Source: Deltaproteobacteria bacterium (GTDB lineage Bacteria > Desulfobacterota > Desulfobacteria > Desulfobacterales > SpSt-501). From it: a stretch of DNA of 64,000 nt. This document shows, piece after piece, positions 1-10,898 of the stretch. Position numbers and translations under genes: made by a program. Location: NCBI GenBank assembly GCA_016219005.1, contig JACRCN010000094.1:1-64000 (forward strand), given 5' to 3'. The notes beneath the pieces were generated by a model, which saw nothing but the letters and a program-made list of their open reading frames with translations, had not been told where the DNA came from and searched no databases. Positions within the stretch are counted from its first letter, which is position 1. Every line of letters begins with the position of its first letter.

Positions 1-1
1 C

Positions 2-640
2 TTGGGCGTCGACATCACCGTGGACCCCTCCGTGGTGGAGGAGGCCGTGGCCGGGATCGGCATCGGGTTTCTCTTCGCGCCCCTTTACCACGGGGCCATG
101 AAGCACGCGGCCGCGGCCCGTAAGGAGGTCGGGGTGCGCAGCATCTTCAACATGCTCGGGCCGCTCACCAACCCCGCGGCCGCCAACTGCCAGCTGCTCG
201 GCGTGTACGCCCCCCAGCTGACCGAAATGTTTGCCGAGGCCCTGCGACTGCTCGGCACCCGGCGCGCCCTGGTCGTGCATGGCCACGACGGCCTGGACGA
301 AATTTCGGTGTGCGCGCCGACCCGTGTGACCGAGTTGAAGGACGGCCTCATCCGCACCTACGACATCGCTCCGGAACGCTTCCTGGGCCGCAGGGCCGAG
401 CCGTCGCAGATCGCCGGCGGCGACCCGGCCCGCAACGCGGCGATCACCCGCAGCGTCTTGAACGGCGACCCAGGGGCCTGCCGCGACGTGGTCGTGCTCA
501 ATGCCGCCGCCGCCCTGGTGGCCGCCGACAAAACCGACACCATCGAGGCGGGGATGCGCCTGGCGGCCGAATCCATCGACTCCGGCTCCGCCCGCCGCAA
601 ACTGGACGAACTGGTCAGCTTCACCCGTCAGGCCGGGTGA
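2..640 (+). CDS. trpD: Anthranilate phosphoribosyltransferase, C-terminal part (5' end outside window)
   Basis: TrpD transfers the phosphoribosyl group of PRPP to anthranilate, the second step of tryptophan synthesis from chorismate. Only the last 213 codons are present; the family is about 340 residues long, so the start and the glycine-rich PRPP loop lie upstream. The first in-frame codon seen (TTG at 2) is simply a leucine codon within the gene. The family signature FNMLGPLTNPA is visible about 50 residues in, preceded by a KHAAAARKEVGVRSIFN stretch typical of the anthranilate-binding region. It heads the visible part of a trpD-C-F-B-A gene run and is followed by about 100 bases before trpC. 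Identification is secure; only its length is unknown. Confidence 0.95.
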   Translation: MGVDITVDPSVVEEAVAGIGIGFLFAPLYHGAMKHAAAARKEVGVRSIFNMLGPLTNPAAANCQLLGVYAPQLTEMFAEALRLLGTRRALVVHGHDGLDEISVCAPTRVTELKDGLIRTYDIAPERFLGRRAEPSQIAGGDPARNAAITRSVLNGDPGACRDVVVLNAAAALVAADKTDTIEAGMRLAAESIDSGSARRKLDELVSFTRQAG

Positions 641-744
641 AAAAAAGGGTTCCAGGGGTCGCGGGTCCACGGGTTCAGGAAACCCGATGCAGGCAACCCC
701 GCCCGGTCACCGGCACAACCGGAAGTTGGAGCATCGTGAAGATT

Positions 745-1554
745 ATGGAGAACAAGGGCACGCCATCCGATATGCTCGAACGGATTGTCCGGGCCAAGCA
801 GGCGGAAGTAACCGCCGCCCAGCGGGAGATTTCGCTCAACCGGATGCGGGAAGCGGCCGAGGCCCGGCGGAATGTCCGGCCGTTCTTTGATGCCCTCAAG
901 GCGCCAGGGCCCTCGGGGGTCAACATCATCGCGGAAATCAAACGGGCCTCGCCCTCCAAGGGGGTGATCCGCCGGGATCTCGATCCGGGCCGGCTGGCCG
1001 AGTCCTATGCGGCCGGCGGCGCCCGCGCCATCTCGGTGCTGACGGAGAAAAGCTTCTTTCTCGGCTCGGCCGATGACGTGAAGCAGGCCCGGCTCGCCTC
1101 CGGCCTGCCCGTCCTGCGCAAGGATTTCATCTTCTGCGACTACCAGGTTTACGAATCCGCGGCCATGGGAGCCGACGCGGTACTGCTGATCGTGCGCATC
1201 CTCGATCAGCAGAGGCTGGCGGACCTGATCCAGCTGGCCTCATCCCTTCGGTTGGCGACCCTGGTGGAAATATACACCGAGGCCGACCTCGATGCCGCCG
1301 GCCGTGCCGGCGCCCGGCTGGTCGGTATCAACAACCGCAACCTCACGTCTTTCGAGACCGACCTCGGCCACACGCTGAAATTCCTGCCCCTGCTGCAGCC
1401 GGGCCAGGTGGCCGTAGCCGCGAGCGGGATCAAGACCCGGGAGGACATCCGGCGCTACCAGGCGCACGGGGTCTTCAACTTCCTGATCGGCGAAAGCCTG
1501 GTCCGTTCAGAAAGCCCGGAGGATTTTCTGAGAATGCTTCAGGGGAAAAACTGA
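745..1554 (+). CDS. trpC: Indole-3-glycerol phosphate synthase
   Basis: Converts carboxyphenylamino-deoxyribulose phosphate to indole-3-glycerol phosphate. The 269-residue TIM barrel shows IIAEIKRASPSKGVIR (catalytic Lys region), the LRKDFIFCDYQVYES segment with the second catalytic Lys, GINNRNL and ASGI near the phosphate site. The open frame extends far upstream of the true start, overlapping trpD out of frame. I chose ATG 745 because TrpC homology begins near the DMLERIVRAKQAEV segment; GTG 736 with GGAAG about 10 bases upstream and ATG 772 are alternatives. Two bases separate its stop from the trpF start, so translation is probably coupled. Confidence 0.93.
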   Translation: MENKGTPSDMLERIVRAKQAEVTAAQREISLNRMREAAEARRNVRPFFDALKAPGPSGVNIIAEIKRASPSKGVIRRDLDPGRLAESYAAGGARAISVLTEKSFFLGSADDVKQARLASGLPVLRKDFIFCDYQVYESAAMGADAVLLIVRILDQQRLADLIQLASSLRLATLVEIYTEADLDAAGRAGARLVGINNRNLTSFETDLGHTLKFLPLLQPGQVAVAASGIKTREDIRRYQAHGVFNFLIGESLVRSESPEDFLRMLQGKN

Positions 1555-1556
1555 TC

Positions 1557-2254
1557 ATGTCAGGGTGTCAAAAGAAATGGGCCGGAGAATCTCTGCCGCA
1601 GCCCGGGACCGTTCAGGTCAAAATCTGCGGGCTGACGCGGGTGGATGAGGCCGTGGCCTGCGCCCAGGCCGGCGCCCGGGCCATCGGATGCGTGTTTTAC
1701 GCCAAGAGCCCGCGCTGCGTCACCGCCGCCACCGCGCGCGAGATCCGCCGCGCTCTTCCGCCGGAAATCACATGCGTGGGGGTGTTCGTTGACGAGCCGT
1801 TCGAGGGCATCATGGCGCTGGCAGCGCACACCGGCTTCACCGCCGTCCAGCTTCACGGGAGCGAATCGCCGCAGGTGGTCCAGCTGCTGCGCCGCGAGGG
1901 GCTTTTCGTCATCAAGGCGCTCTTTGCCGAGCGGGCGCCCGGGATCGAGGCTGCATCCGGATTCCCTGCCTCGGCCTTCCTCGTGGAGTGCGGACAGGGG
2001 CCGCTGCCCGGCGGGAACGCCCGCGCCTGGGAATGGGGTCGCGCCGCTGCCCTCGGCGAACGTCACCCTCTGATCCTGGCCGGAGGCCTTGACCCTCAAA
2101 ATGCCGCGCAGTCTGTTCGCGCGGCATTGCCGGACGCGGTCGACGTCAGCTCCGGCGTCGAAGTCCGCCCGGGGCGGAAGGATATCCGCAAAGTGGAGCA
2201 ATTCATTGCGGCCGTTGCAACGGCCAGCGCAAGCGTAAGAAGGAGGATATTCGC

Positions 2255-2279
<25 letters not shown>
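1557..2279 (+). CDS. trpF: Phosphoribosylanthranilate isomerase
   Basis: Amadori isomerase of the tryptophan pathway that opens N-phosphoribosylanthranilate. The [12 protein letters not shown] segment carries the catalytic Cys, AVQLHGSES and LAGGLDPQN match the barrel strands, and the catalytic Asp sits in [10 protein letters not shown]. At 240 residues it is somewhat longer than the usual 200-220; about 18 residues precede the first strand, and the C-terminus runs 25 bases into trpB in another frame. The N-terminal extension could mean that translation really begins a little later, but ATG 1557 directly after the trpC stop is the obvious coupled start. Confidence 0.92.
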
Positions 2280-3489
<1,210 letters not shown>

Positions 3490-3493
<4 letters not shown>

Positions 3494-4296
3494 ACCGGAT
3501 CGAAGCAACCTTCAAACAACTGGCCGGCAAAAAAGAAAAAGCCCTGGTTGGATTTGTCACAGCCGGCGACCCCGACACCGAACAGTCCCTCAAGCTGATT
3601 TCCGCCATGTGCACGGCCGGGCTGGACGTGCTGGAACTGGGGGTGCCGTTCTCGGACCCGACTGCAGACGGCCCGGTGATCCAGCGCTCCTCCGCGCGGG
3701 CGCTCGCGGCCGGGACCGGCCTGAGTCATGTCCTGGGCATGATCGAAGCGCTGCGCCGGCGCACGCAGATCCCGATCATTGTTTTCAGCTACTACAACCC
3801 CATCCTCGCCTATGGAGCGGCGGCCTTTCACCGTGATGCCCTGAACGCCGGCGCAGACGGCGTCCTGCTGGTGGACGTGCCCCCGGAGGAGTCCGAGGAA
3901 CTGACCGCCTGCTGGCCGGACAACCGCCTGTGCCTGATCCGTCTGACGACGCCCACCACGCCGCCGGAGCGCATGCAGCGGATCAGCGCCTGCGCCTCCG
4001 GCTTCATCTACCACGTCTCCAAGCTGGGGGTCACGGGCAGCCAGGGGCTGCCGTTGGAGGACATCGGCCGCAAGGTGCGGCAGCTGCGCTCCGTCACGCG
4101 GCTGCCGATCTGCGTGGGTTTCGGGATATCGACTCCGCAGGAGATCGCCGCCGTCGCCGGGCTCTGCGACGGGGTCGTGATCGGAAGCGCGTTCGAGCGG
4201 CTGATCGAGGAGAACATCGGAAAACCGGAGCTGCCGGACCTCCTCGCGGCGCGGGTCGCCGTCCTCAAGCGCGAAACCCACCCACCTTCCTCTTGA
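3490..4296 (+). CDS. trpA: Tryptophan synthase alpha chain
   Basis: Cleaves indole-3-glycerol phosphate to indole, which passes to TrpB. The 268-residue TIM barrel shows the catalytic Glu in [15 protein letters not shown], the catalytic Asp in the LLVDVPPEE strand region and GFGISTPQE near the phosphate site. The frame is open for 800 bases upstream, but the start must be ATG 3490, which overlaps the trpB stop as ATGA and is preceded by GGAAGGAGG. It ends the visible trp gene run. No convincing terminator lies between it and the next gene on the same strand, 140 bases on. Confidence 0.95.
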
Positions 4297-4437
4297 TCGC
4301 CCGTGCGTCATGATTTAGGATCCTGGTGCTTCTCGATGGCGAGCCAGGGGCTCACCGGGAGAACGGGCCCGATGGGAGCATTCCCCGGTGGCCCTCTTCA
4401 CCGCCTTGGAAAAACAGCCCTCTGCTAAAAAACGGTT

Positions 4438-7167
4438 ATGGGGATCCCATGGCATACAAAACCGGTTGAAGACGTGCTGAGGCATTGGTCTTCCTCCGAG
4501 GCCGGCCTTTCGGCGGCCGAAGCGGCGACGCGGCTGAAGACCCACGGGCCCAACGAACTCACGGGGCGCCGCGGCAAGGGCCCGCTCGCCATGCTCCGGG
4601 AGCAGTTCACCAAAACCATGGCGCTGATCCTGATCGCCGCCGGAGTCATCTCGGCCTTCCTCGGAAAGGGCACCGAAACCGCGGTCATCCTCGCCATCGT
4701 GGTACTCTTTGCGGTCCTCGGCTTCGTTCGGGCGCACCGCGCCGAGCGTACCATGGCGGGGTTGAAGCAGCCGGCCGTGCCAGTGGTCCGCGTCCGCAGA
4801 GGCGGGACGCTGCAGGAAGTGTCCTCCCGCGACCTGGTCCCCGGCGACATTGTCCTGCTGGAAGAGGCCGACGTGGTGCCCGCGGACGTCCGCCTGCTGG
4901 AAAGCGCCAGCCTCCAAATCCAGGAGGCGGCACTGACCGGAGAGTCCGAAGCGGTCGAAAAGGCGGTGGATGCAATTCCCGAAGATGTGCTGCCTGCAGG
5001 CGACCGCCGCAACATGGCCTACCTGGGAACGTCGGTCACCTGCGGCCGCGGCAGCGCCGTCGTTGTGGCCACCGGCATGAAGACCGAGCTCGGCAAGATC
5101 GCCGGCCTCATCCAGGACGTGCCTCCGGAAAGAACCCCGCTGCAGCGGCGCCTCGACCGGATCGGCAAAACCCTTGCGGCCGCGGCCGGCATCGCGACGG
5201 GCCTGGTGCTGCTCGTCGGCTGGTGGAGCGGCGAGCCCCTGGCCGACATGTTCCTCGCGGCGGTCAGCGTGGCCGTGGCGGTGGTGCCCGAGGGGCTGCC
5301 GGCGGTCGTCACCATCACCCTCGCCCTCGGGGCCCGGCGCATGCGGCAGCGCAACGCCCTTATCCGCAGGCTGCCGGCGGTGGAGACCCTCGGGGCGGTC
5401 ACCGTGATCTGCGCGGACAAGACGGGCGCCCTCACCGAGAACCGCATGACGGTGACGGTGGTGGACGCGGCCGGTGAGCGGTTGAACCTCATGGAAAACC
5501 TGCGCCACCGCTCCCCGACCGTGACGGCGGACGAATGCCGCATCTCCGCCGGCTGGGACCTGCCGCTGCCCATCCGCCTGGCGCTGGCGGCCGGGGCCCT
5601 TTGCAACGACGCCGTGCTCAAACCCGATCGCAGCCCGGGCTGCTTCCACGCCATCGGAGATCCGGCCGAGGGTGCACTGCTGGTGGCGGCTGCCCGCGGC
5701 GGGATGTTCCCGGACCGCCTGCAGGCAGAAGCGCCGCGTGTCGCCGAAGTACCGTTTGATTCGAACCGCAAGCGGATGAGCACGGTCCATCGCCTGGCCG
5801 CCGACGGCAACCTGCCCGCTGCACTGTCCGCCTTCACGGGAACCGGACATGTGGCCTTCGTCAGGGGCGCCGTGGACGGGCTGCTCGCGCTTAGCACGCG
5901 CGTCTGGGCCGCAGAGCGGCCGGAGCCGCTCACGGATGCGCTGCGGATGCAGATCCGCGCGGCGAACGACGGCCTGGCCCAGGCCGGCATGCGGGTGATG
6001 GGGGTGGCCTGCCGGCCGCTGGAGGCCGTGCTGCCCGCTGCCGGCGCCGGTGACATCGAGCGCGATCTCACGTTTCTCGGCCTGGTCGGGCTGATGGACC
6101 CGCCGCGGGCCGCGGTCAGGCCGGCCGTCGCCAGCTGCAAAACCGCCGGCATCCGCCCGGTGATGATCACCGGCGACCACCCGCTCACCGCGGTCGCCAT
6201 AGCCCATGATCTAGGCATCGCCGAGCGTCCGCAGGTGATCACCGGCGAAGCCCTCAGTCGCATGGGGCCCTCGGAGCTTGCCGGACTCGTCGACCGGACC
6301 TCGGTCTACGCACGGGTGTCTCCCGAGGATAAGCTGCGCATCGTGGACGCCCTCAGGCGACGCGGTCAGGTGGTGGCCATGACCGGTGACGGCGTCAACG
6401 ACGCACCGGCGCTGAAGAAAGCCGACATCGGGGCCGCCATGGGAATCACCGGCACGGACGCCGCCAAGGAAGCCGCCGACATGGTGCTGCTCGACGACAA
6501 CTTCGCCGCCATCGTGGCTGCCGTGGAGGAAGGCCGCGTGATTTACGCCAATATCTTGCGCTTCATCAAGTTCTCCCTCGGGGGCAACCTCGGCAAGGTG
6601 CTGGTCATGCTGGCGGCCCCGCTCTTCGGCATCGATGTGGCCTTGCGGCCGCTGCAGCTGCTGTGGCTCAATCTGCTCACCGACGGGCTGATGGGCCTGG
6701 GGCTGGGGCTCGAACCGGCCGAGGCCGACACGATGCGCAAGCTGCCGCGCACACCGGCCGCCCCGGTGCTGGGCCGGGCCTCACGGGTGCACATCGGATG
6801 GATCGGCGTCGTGATCGCCGCTGCCACCCTGGGCCTGGGCGCCCTGTACGTCAACCCGACACAGCCGGAGGACGCGACCTGGCAGACCATGATCTTCGCG
6901 ACCTTGGGATTCACCCAGATCGGGCATGCCCTGGGACTGCGGGCATCCGGCCGACCGGTGCTGTCCTTCCGTTCCAACCCTGCCATGGCGGCCATGACCA
7001 TGGCCACGCTGGTGTTGCAGCTGGGGGCCATCTACCTGCCCTTCATGGATCGATTTTTCGATCTGACGCCCCTCCCGCTGAAAGATCTGGGGATCGCGTT
7101 CGGAATGGGGGTTTTGACGTGGGCCGGCGTGCAGGTTGAAAATTTGAAAAAAAATCGCCGGCGGTGA
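4438..7167 (+). CDS. P-type cation-transporting ATPase, SERCA/PMA-like (P2-type)
   Basis: A 909-residue membrane pump that would use ATP to move a cation, most likely Ca2+ or another divalent or monovalent ion. In order: an N-terminal cation ATPase domain, an actuator domain with LTGESEAV, membrane helices with VVPEGLPAVV (the PEGL motif of P2 pumps), the phosphorylation loop at about residue 328, the nucleotide-binding domain, the hinge AMTGDGVNDAPALK, and a C-terminal helix set. The oddity is the phosphorylation motif, which reads DKTGALT where the family almost always has DKTGTLT; the phosphorylated Asp itself is intact. Substrate cannot be read from the sequence. Its stop codon lies inside the loop of a strong bidirectional terminator. 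Confidence 0.9.
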   Translation: MGIPWHTKPVEDVLRHWSSSEAGLSAAEAATRLKTHGPNELTGRRGKGPLAMLREQFTKTMALILIAAGVISAFLGKGTETAVILAIVVLFAVLGFVRAHRAERTMAGLKQPAVPVVRVRRGGTLQEVSSRDLVPGDIVLLEEADVVPADVRLLESASLQIQEAALTGESEAVEKAVDAIPEDVLPAGDRRNMAYLGTSVTCGRGSAVVVATGMKTELGKIAGLIQDVPPERTPLQRRLDRIGKTLAAAAGIATGLVLLVGWWSGEPLADMFLAAVSVAVAVVPEGLPAVVTITLALGARRMRQRNALIRRLPAVETLGAVTVICADKTGALTENRMTVTVVDAAGERLNLMENLRHRSPTVTADECRISAGWDLPLPIRLALAAGALCNDAVLKPDRSPGCFHAIGDPAEGALLVAAARGGMFPDRLQAEAPRVAEVPFDSNRKRMSTVHRLAADGNLPAALSAFTGTGHVAFVRGAVDGLLALSTRVWAAERPEPLTDALRMQIRAANDGLAQAGMRVMGVACRPLEAVLPAAGAGDIERDLTFLGLVGLMDPPRAAVRPAVASCKTAGIRPVMITGDHPLTAVAIAHDLGIAERPQVITGEALSRMGPSELAGLVDRTSVYARVSPEDKLRIVDALRRRGQVVAMTGDGVNDAPALKKADIGAAMGITGTDAAKEAADMVLLDDNFAAIVAAVEEGRVIYANILRFIKFSLGGNLGKVLVMLAAPLFGIDVALRPLQLLWLNLLTDGLMGLGLGLEPAEADTMRKLPRTPAAPVLGRASRVHIGWIGVVIAAATLGLGALYVNPTQPEDATWQTMIFATLGFTQIGHALGLRASGRPVLSFRSNPAMAAMTMATLVLQLGAIYLPFMDRFFDLTPLPLKDLGIAFGMGVLTWAGVQVENLKKNRRR

Positions 7168-7185
7168 TGCCGCCGGCGATTTTTT
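7150..7185. terminator. Bidirectional rho-independent terminator
   Basis: A perfect 15-bp inverted repeat (arms 7150-7164 and 7170-7184) with a 5-base loop, an A-run on the left and a T-run on the right, so it can stop transcription from both sides. The stop codon of the P-type ATPase lies in the loop (7165-7167). Confidence 0.85.
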
Positions 7186-7190
7186 ATGTG

Positions 7191-7215
7191 ATTTTCCCGC
7201 CAACGGCGGGAAAAT
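7191..7215 (-). terminator. Hairpin directly after rubrerythrin
   Basis: An 11-bp perfect inverted repeat (7191-7201 and 7205-7215) with a 3-base loop abuts the rubrerythrin stop codon at 7216-7218. Read on the minus strand it lies just before the larger bidirectional hairpin, so the two act in tandem. Confidence 0.6.
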
Positions 7216-7713
7216 TCAGCTGACCTTCATGAAGACCTTTTTCTTGGCCTTGCAGACCGGGCATTCCTCCGGGGCTTCCTTCTCGCAGGTGTAGCCGCAC
7301 ACCGAGCAGACGTAGTAGTCCACGTCCGCCGCGGCTTTCGCCAGATTGTCGATCGCCTTCTGGTAAAGCGCGGCGTGGACCTTCTCGACCTCGTTCGCGT
7401 AGGTGAAGGTGCGCACGGCGGCCTCGTTGCCCTCCGCCTTGGCATCGGCGATCATGGGGGGGTACATGGTCTGGAACTCGTAGGTTTCGCCGCCGTGAGC
7501 TTCCTTGAGGTTCTCCAGGGTGCTCTTCACCCCTTTGAGCGTGCGCAGGTGGGTGTGGGCATGCACGGTCTCGGCTTCGGCCGCGGCCCGGAAGAGTTTG
7601 GCCACCTGGGGATAACCCTCGGTCTGGGCTTTCTGGGCAAAGGCGAGATACTTGCGGTTGGCCTGGGATTCTCCGGCGAATGCATCCTTCAGATTCTTTT
7701 CGGTCTTGCTCAT
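7216..7713 (-). CDS. rbr: Rubrerythrin
   Basis: Cytoplasmic non-heme iron peroxidase that reduces H2O2 with electrons from rubredoxin or NADH rubredoxin reductase, a standard oxygen-defence protein of anaerobes. The 165-residue protein has an N-terminal ferritin-like four-helix bundle with the GESQANRKYLAFA and EAETVHAH diiron motifs, and a C-terminal rubredoxin-like knuckle YYVCSVCGYTC...CPVC with both Cys pairs intact. The start at 7713 follows AAAGGAGG at a good distance; an in-frame upstream extension has no ribosome site. It is transcribed alone, convergent with the P-type ATPase. Confidence 0.95.
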   Translation of the reverse strand: MSKTEKNLKDAFAGESQANRKYLAFAQKAQTEGYPQVAKLFRAAAEAETVHAHTHLRTLKGVKSTLENLKEAHGGETYEFQTMYPPMIADAKAEGNEAAVRTFTYANEVEKVHAALYQKAIDNLAKAAADVDYYVCSVCGYTCEKEAPEECPVCKAKKKVFMKVS

Positions 7714-8031
7714 TTCAATTCCTCCTTTTGATGGTGAGATGAAGTCAAAAATACGAGGTAACTGCTTAACAAATTGCGTGCCAATAGCCGGCCTCGGAAC
7801 CGTTATTAAAAAAACCACGTGATTCAAAATGGTTAAAGAAGAGAGATCGCGTTGAGCCGTTGACGGTCCGCTGCAACCTGAGACACGTCAGGGCGGGCTC
7901 GATCCGGGACACACCCGGCTTGCGCCGGCGCCGCGCCTCTAATCCCGCGCCTACTGCGGATCCGTGGGTGTTTCAACTATTATCTGATGCATAAGTGTCT
8001 CGATACACCCCCCTCGGCAGACCTGTCTCGC
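7714..8031. other. Intergenic region between rubrerythrin and ppdK
   Basis: About 320 bases without a gene. It holds the rubrerythrin ribosome site next to 7720. At 7768-7783 the minus strand reads TGGCACGCAATTTGTT, which resembles a sigma-54 site but has GT instead of the essential -12 GC, so I do not call it a promoter. I see no clear sigma-70 promoter or terminator. Confidence 0.4.
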
Positions 8032-10770
8032 TCAAGGTCCGGTCTTTTGCTCCTTCAAGGCCGCGTGGGCTGCTGCCAGGCGGGCGATCGGCACCCGGAA
8101 CGGCGAGCAGGACACGTAATCCAGGCCCAGCTTGTGGCACAACTCGATGGAGGTGGGATCTCCGCCGTGCTCGCCGCAGATGCCGCATACCAGGCCGGGC
8201 TTGACCCGTCGCGCCTTCTCCATGGCGATGCGCATGAGCGCGCCCACGCCTTCGGGGTCGATGGTCGCAAACGGATTGTCCGGCAGGATCCCCGCCGAAA
8301 TGTAGGGCACGAGGAAGCTCGCCTCGGCGTCGTCGCGCGAGATGCCGAAGGTGGTCTGAGTCAGGTCGTTGGTCCCGAACGAGAAGAACTGGGAAAAGTC
8401 GGCAATCTTGTCGGCCGTGAGCGCCGCCCGGGGGATTTCGATCATCGTGCCGAACTTGTAGTCCACGGGGTAGCGTTGCTCATCCATGACCTTTTTCGCC
8501 TCGGTCTCCAGCACATCCCGCTGGCGCTTGAGCTCGTTGACGTGGCTGGTGAGCGGTATCATGATCTCGGGGTGCACGTCGACCCCCTCGCTCGCCACCA
8601 GGCAGGCCGCCTCGAACACGGCCCGCACCTGCATCCGCGTCAACTCCGGGATCATGATTCCGAGCCGCACCCCGCGCATGCCGAGCATGGGGTTGGCCTC
8701 GTCCAGGGCCTTGGCACGCTTGAGCAGGTTCTCCTTGAGCCGGACCTGCTCGAGCAGGTCGTCCACCTGTGCCAGGGTGGGGGCGTGCTGCATGCGGATC
8801 TTGAGATCGGCCAGCTCGTGCATGAGATCGGAGATGTTCGGCAGAAACTCGTGCAGCGGCGGATCGATCAGCCGGATGATCACCGGCAGCCCGTTCATGA
8901 TCCGGAAGAGCCCGGCGAAATCGTCGCGCTGGAAGGGCAGCAGGTTCTCGAGGGCCTCGCGGCGCTCGCTCGGCAGGTCGGTCATGATCATCTTCTGGAA
9001 AAACGCCAGCCGCACAGGTTCAAAGAACATGTGCTCGGTGCGGCACAGCCCGATGCCCTCGGCGCCGTACTCGCGCGCGCGCTGGGCATCGCGCGGGTAG
9101 TCGGCGTTGGCCCGCACTCCCAGCCGACGGAACTCGTCGGCCCAACGCAGCAGCTTGATGAGCCAGGGATCCTTGATATCCGGCACCACGGCCTTTAGCT
9201 TGCCCAGGTAAACCTCGCCGTCGGTCCCGTCGATGGAGATCCACTCGCCTTCCTTGATGACCGTGTCGCCCACCCGCATGAGCCGGTCGTTCAGGTCGAT
9301 CTCCAGGGCCGAAACCCCGACCACCGCGGGTCTGCCGAACTGGCGCGCCACCAGCGCCGCGTGGCTGGTGCGGCCGCCCCGGCTAGTCAAGATCCCCCGG
9401 GCAGCGAGCATGCCGTGCACGTCGTCGGGCTTGGTCTCCGGCCGGACCATGATGACGGCCTTGTTGTCGTTCTTGGCCCAGTTCTCGGCCAGGTCGGCGT
9501 CGAAGGCCACCATGCCCACCGCCGCCCCGGGCGACACGTTCAACCCCGTGGCCAGGAGCCCCCCCGCGGTCTTCGCCTCCTGCTTGGTGAGGTGGTCGAA
9601 CTGGGGATGCATGAAGAAGTCCACCTGCTCGGGGGTCACCCGCAGCACCGCCTCCTCGCGGGTGATGAGCTTCTCTGTGGCCATGTCCACCGCGATGCGC
9701 ACGGCCGCCTGGGCCGAGCGCTTGCCGTTGCGGGTCTGCAGCATCCACAGCTTGCCCTTTTCGATCGTGAACTCGACGTCCTGCATGTCCCGGTAGTGCT
9801 GCTCGAGCCGCTTGGCGATGCCCAGAAACTCCGCATAGGTCTCGGGCATCTCCTTGATCAGATGGTTGATCTCCTTGGTCATGCGGATGCCGGCCACCAC
9901 GTCCTCACCCTGGGCGTTGGTGAGGTAGTCGCCCTCGATGTCCTTCTCGCCGGTGGTGCTGTTGCGGGTCATGGCGACCCCGGTGGCGCTGGTCTCGCCC
10001 ATGTTGCCGAACACCATGGCCACGATGCTGACGGCTGTCCCCAGGTCGTGGGCGATCCCGGCGGCTTTGCGGTAATCCACGGCACGCCTGCCGTTCCAGC
10101 TTTCGAACACCGCGGCGGTCGCCATCCGCAGCTGCTCGTAAGGCTCGGCGGGGAAATCGCGGTTGGACATGCGCCGGAAGATCTTCTTGAACTCCGCGAT
10201 GACCTCCTGGAGATCCTCGGCGGTGAGCTCGGAGTCGACCTTGACGCTGGCCTTGCGCCGCGCCCGGGAGAGCACCTCCTCGAACGGCTCGTCCGCAAGC
10301 CCCATCACCACGCTGCCGAACATCTGGATCAGGCGGCGGTAGGCGTCGAAGACGAAGCGCGGGTTGGCGGTGAGCGCGATCATGCCCTGGGTGGTGTCCT
10401 CGTTCAGGCCGATGTTGAGCACCGTGTCCATCATGCCCGGCATGGAGAACTTCGCGCCCGAGCGGCAGGACACGAGCAGCGGGTTGTGCGCATCGCCGAA
10501 CTTCCGGCCGCTCAGCGCCTCGACCTTCTCCAGACCGGTGATCGCCTGGTCCCACATGCCGGCGGGGAAAGCGCCGCCGTGGGCAAGGTACTCGTTGCAG
10601 GCCTCAGTACTGATGGTGAAGCCCGGCGGCACAGGCACCCCGATGCGCACCATCTCCGCCAGGTTCGCTCCCTTGCCGCCGAGCAGCCCGCGCACCGCAT
10701 CCCATGAAGCGCCGATGTAGGCCTCGGCCTGGTCGAGTTCGTCGAAAAGATAGACCCATTTTTTTTCCAT
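8032..10770 (-). CDS. ppdK: Pyruvate, phosphate dikinase
   Basis: Interconverts pyruvate + ATP + Pi and phosphoenolpyruvate + AMP + PPi, linking acetyl-CoA/pyruvate metabolism to gluconeogenesis in anaerobes. The 912-residue protein has the N-terminal nucleotide-binding region (GGKGANLAEM near residue 35), the swivelling His domain with GGRTSHAALVARQ at about residue 450, and the PEP/pyruvate barrel with ICGEHGGDP, carrying the catalytic Cys, near the C-terminus. The start is ATG 10770, six codons inside the longest frame, because AGGAGGAGG lies just upstream. It stands alone on the minus strand with a good sigma-70 promoter at 10899-10927. Confidence 0.96.
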   Translation of the reverse strand: MEKKWVYLFDELDQAEAYIGASWDAVRGLLGGKGANLAEMVRIGVPVPPGFTISTEACNEYLAHGGAFPAGMWDQAITGLEKVEALSGRKFGDAHNPLLVSCRSGAKFSMPGMMDTVLNIGLNEDTTQGMIALTANPRFVFDAYRRLIQMFGSVVMGLADEPFEEVLSRARRKASVKVDSELTAEDLQEVIAEFKKIFRRMSNRDFPAEPYEQLRMATAAVFESWNGRRAVDYRKAAGIAHDLGTAVSIVAMVFGNMGETSATGVAMTRNSTTGEKDIEGDYLTNAQGEDVVAGIRMTKEINHLIKEMPETYAEFLGIAKRLEQHYRDMQDVEFTIEKGKLWMLQTRNGKRSAQAAVRIAVDMATEKLITREEAVLRVTPEQVDFFMHPQFDHLTKQEAKTAGGLLATGLNVSPGAAVGMVAFDADLAENWAKNDNKAVIMVRPETKPDDVHGMLAARGILTSRGGRTSHAALVARQFGRPAVVGVSALEIDLNDRLMRVGDTVIKEGEWISIDGTDGEVYLGKLKAVVPDIKDPWLIKLLRWADEFRRLGVRANADYPRDAQRAREYGAEGIGLCRTEHMFFEPVRLAFFQKMIMTDLPSERREALENLLPFQRDDFAGLFRIMNGLPVIIRLIDPPLHEFLPNISDLMHELADLKIRMQHAPTLAQVDDLLEQVRLKENLLKRAKALDEANPMLGMRGVRLGIMIPELTRMQVRAVFEAACLVASEGVDVHPEIMIPLTSHVNELKRQRDVLETEAKKVMDEQRYPVDYKFGTMIEIPRAALTADKIADFSQFFSFGTNDLTQTTFGISRDDAEASFLVPYISAGILPDNPFATIDPEGVGALMRIAMEKARRVKPGLVCGICGEHGGDPTSIELCHKLGLDYVSCSPFRVPIARLAAAHAALKEQKTGP

Positions 10771-10898
10771 GCGGACCTCCTCCTGCAATGCGCCCCGGCT
10801 CTTTGGATGGAATGGGGCATGTGCACTCGCTGTGTTTACGACAAGGAAGAGTAACCAGAGAAAAGGCTTTTTGAATAAGGGCGCCTGAAGCAGGACTA

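Noticed and set aside
310-744. N-terminal extension of trpC
   Set aside because: The frame is open but overlaps trpD out of frame, and its sequence is Arg/Gly/Pro-rich noise; TrpC homology begins after 745.
4315-6207. 630-codon open frame on the minus strand opposite the P-type ATPase
   Set aside because: It mirrors a gene with complete family motifs, has no ribosome site and no recognisable domain. Long antisense frames are expected at this GC content; those opposite trpB, tctA and echA were rejected for the same reason.
7768-7783. Sigma-54-like site TGGCACGCAATTTGTT upstream of rubrerythrin
   Set aside because: The -12 element has GT instead of the essential GC, so I do not claim it.
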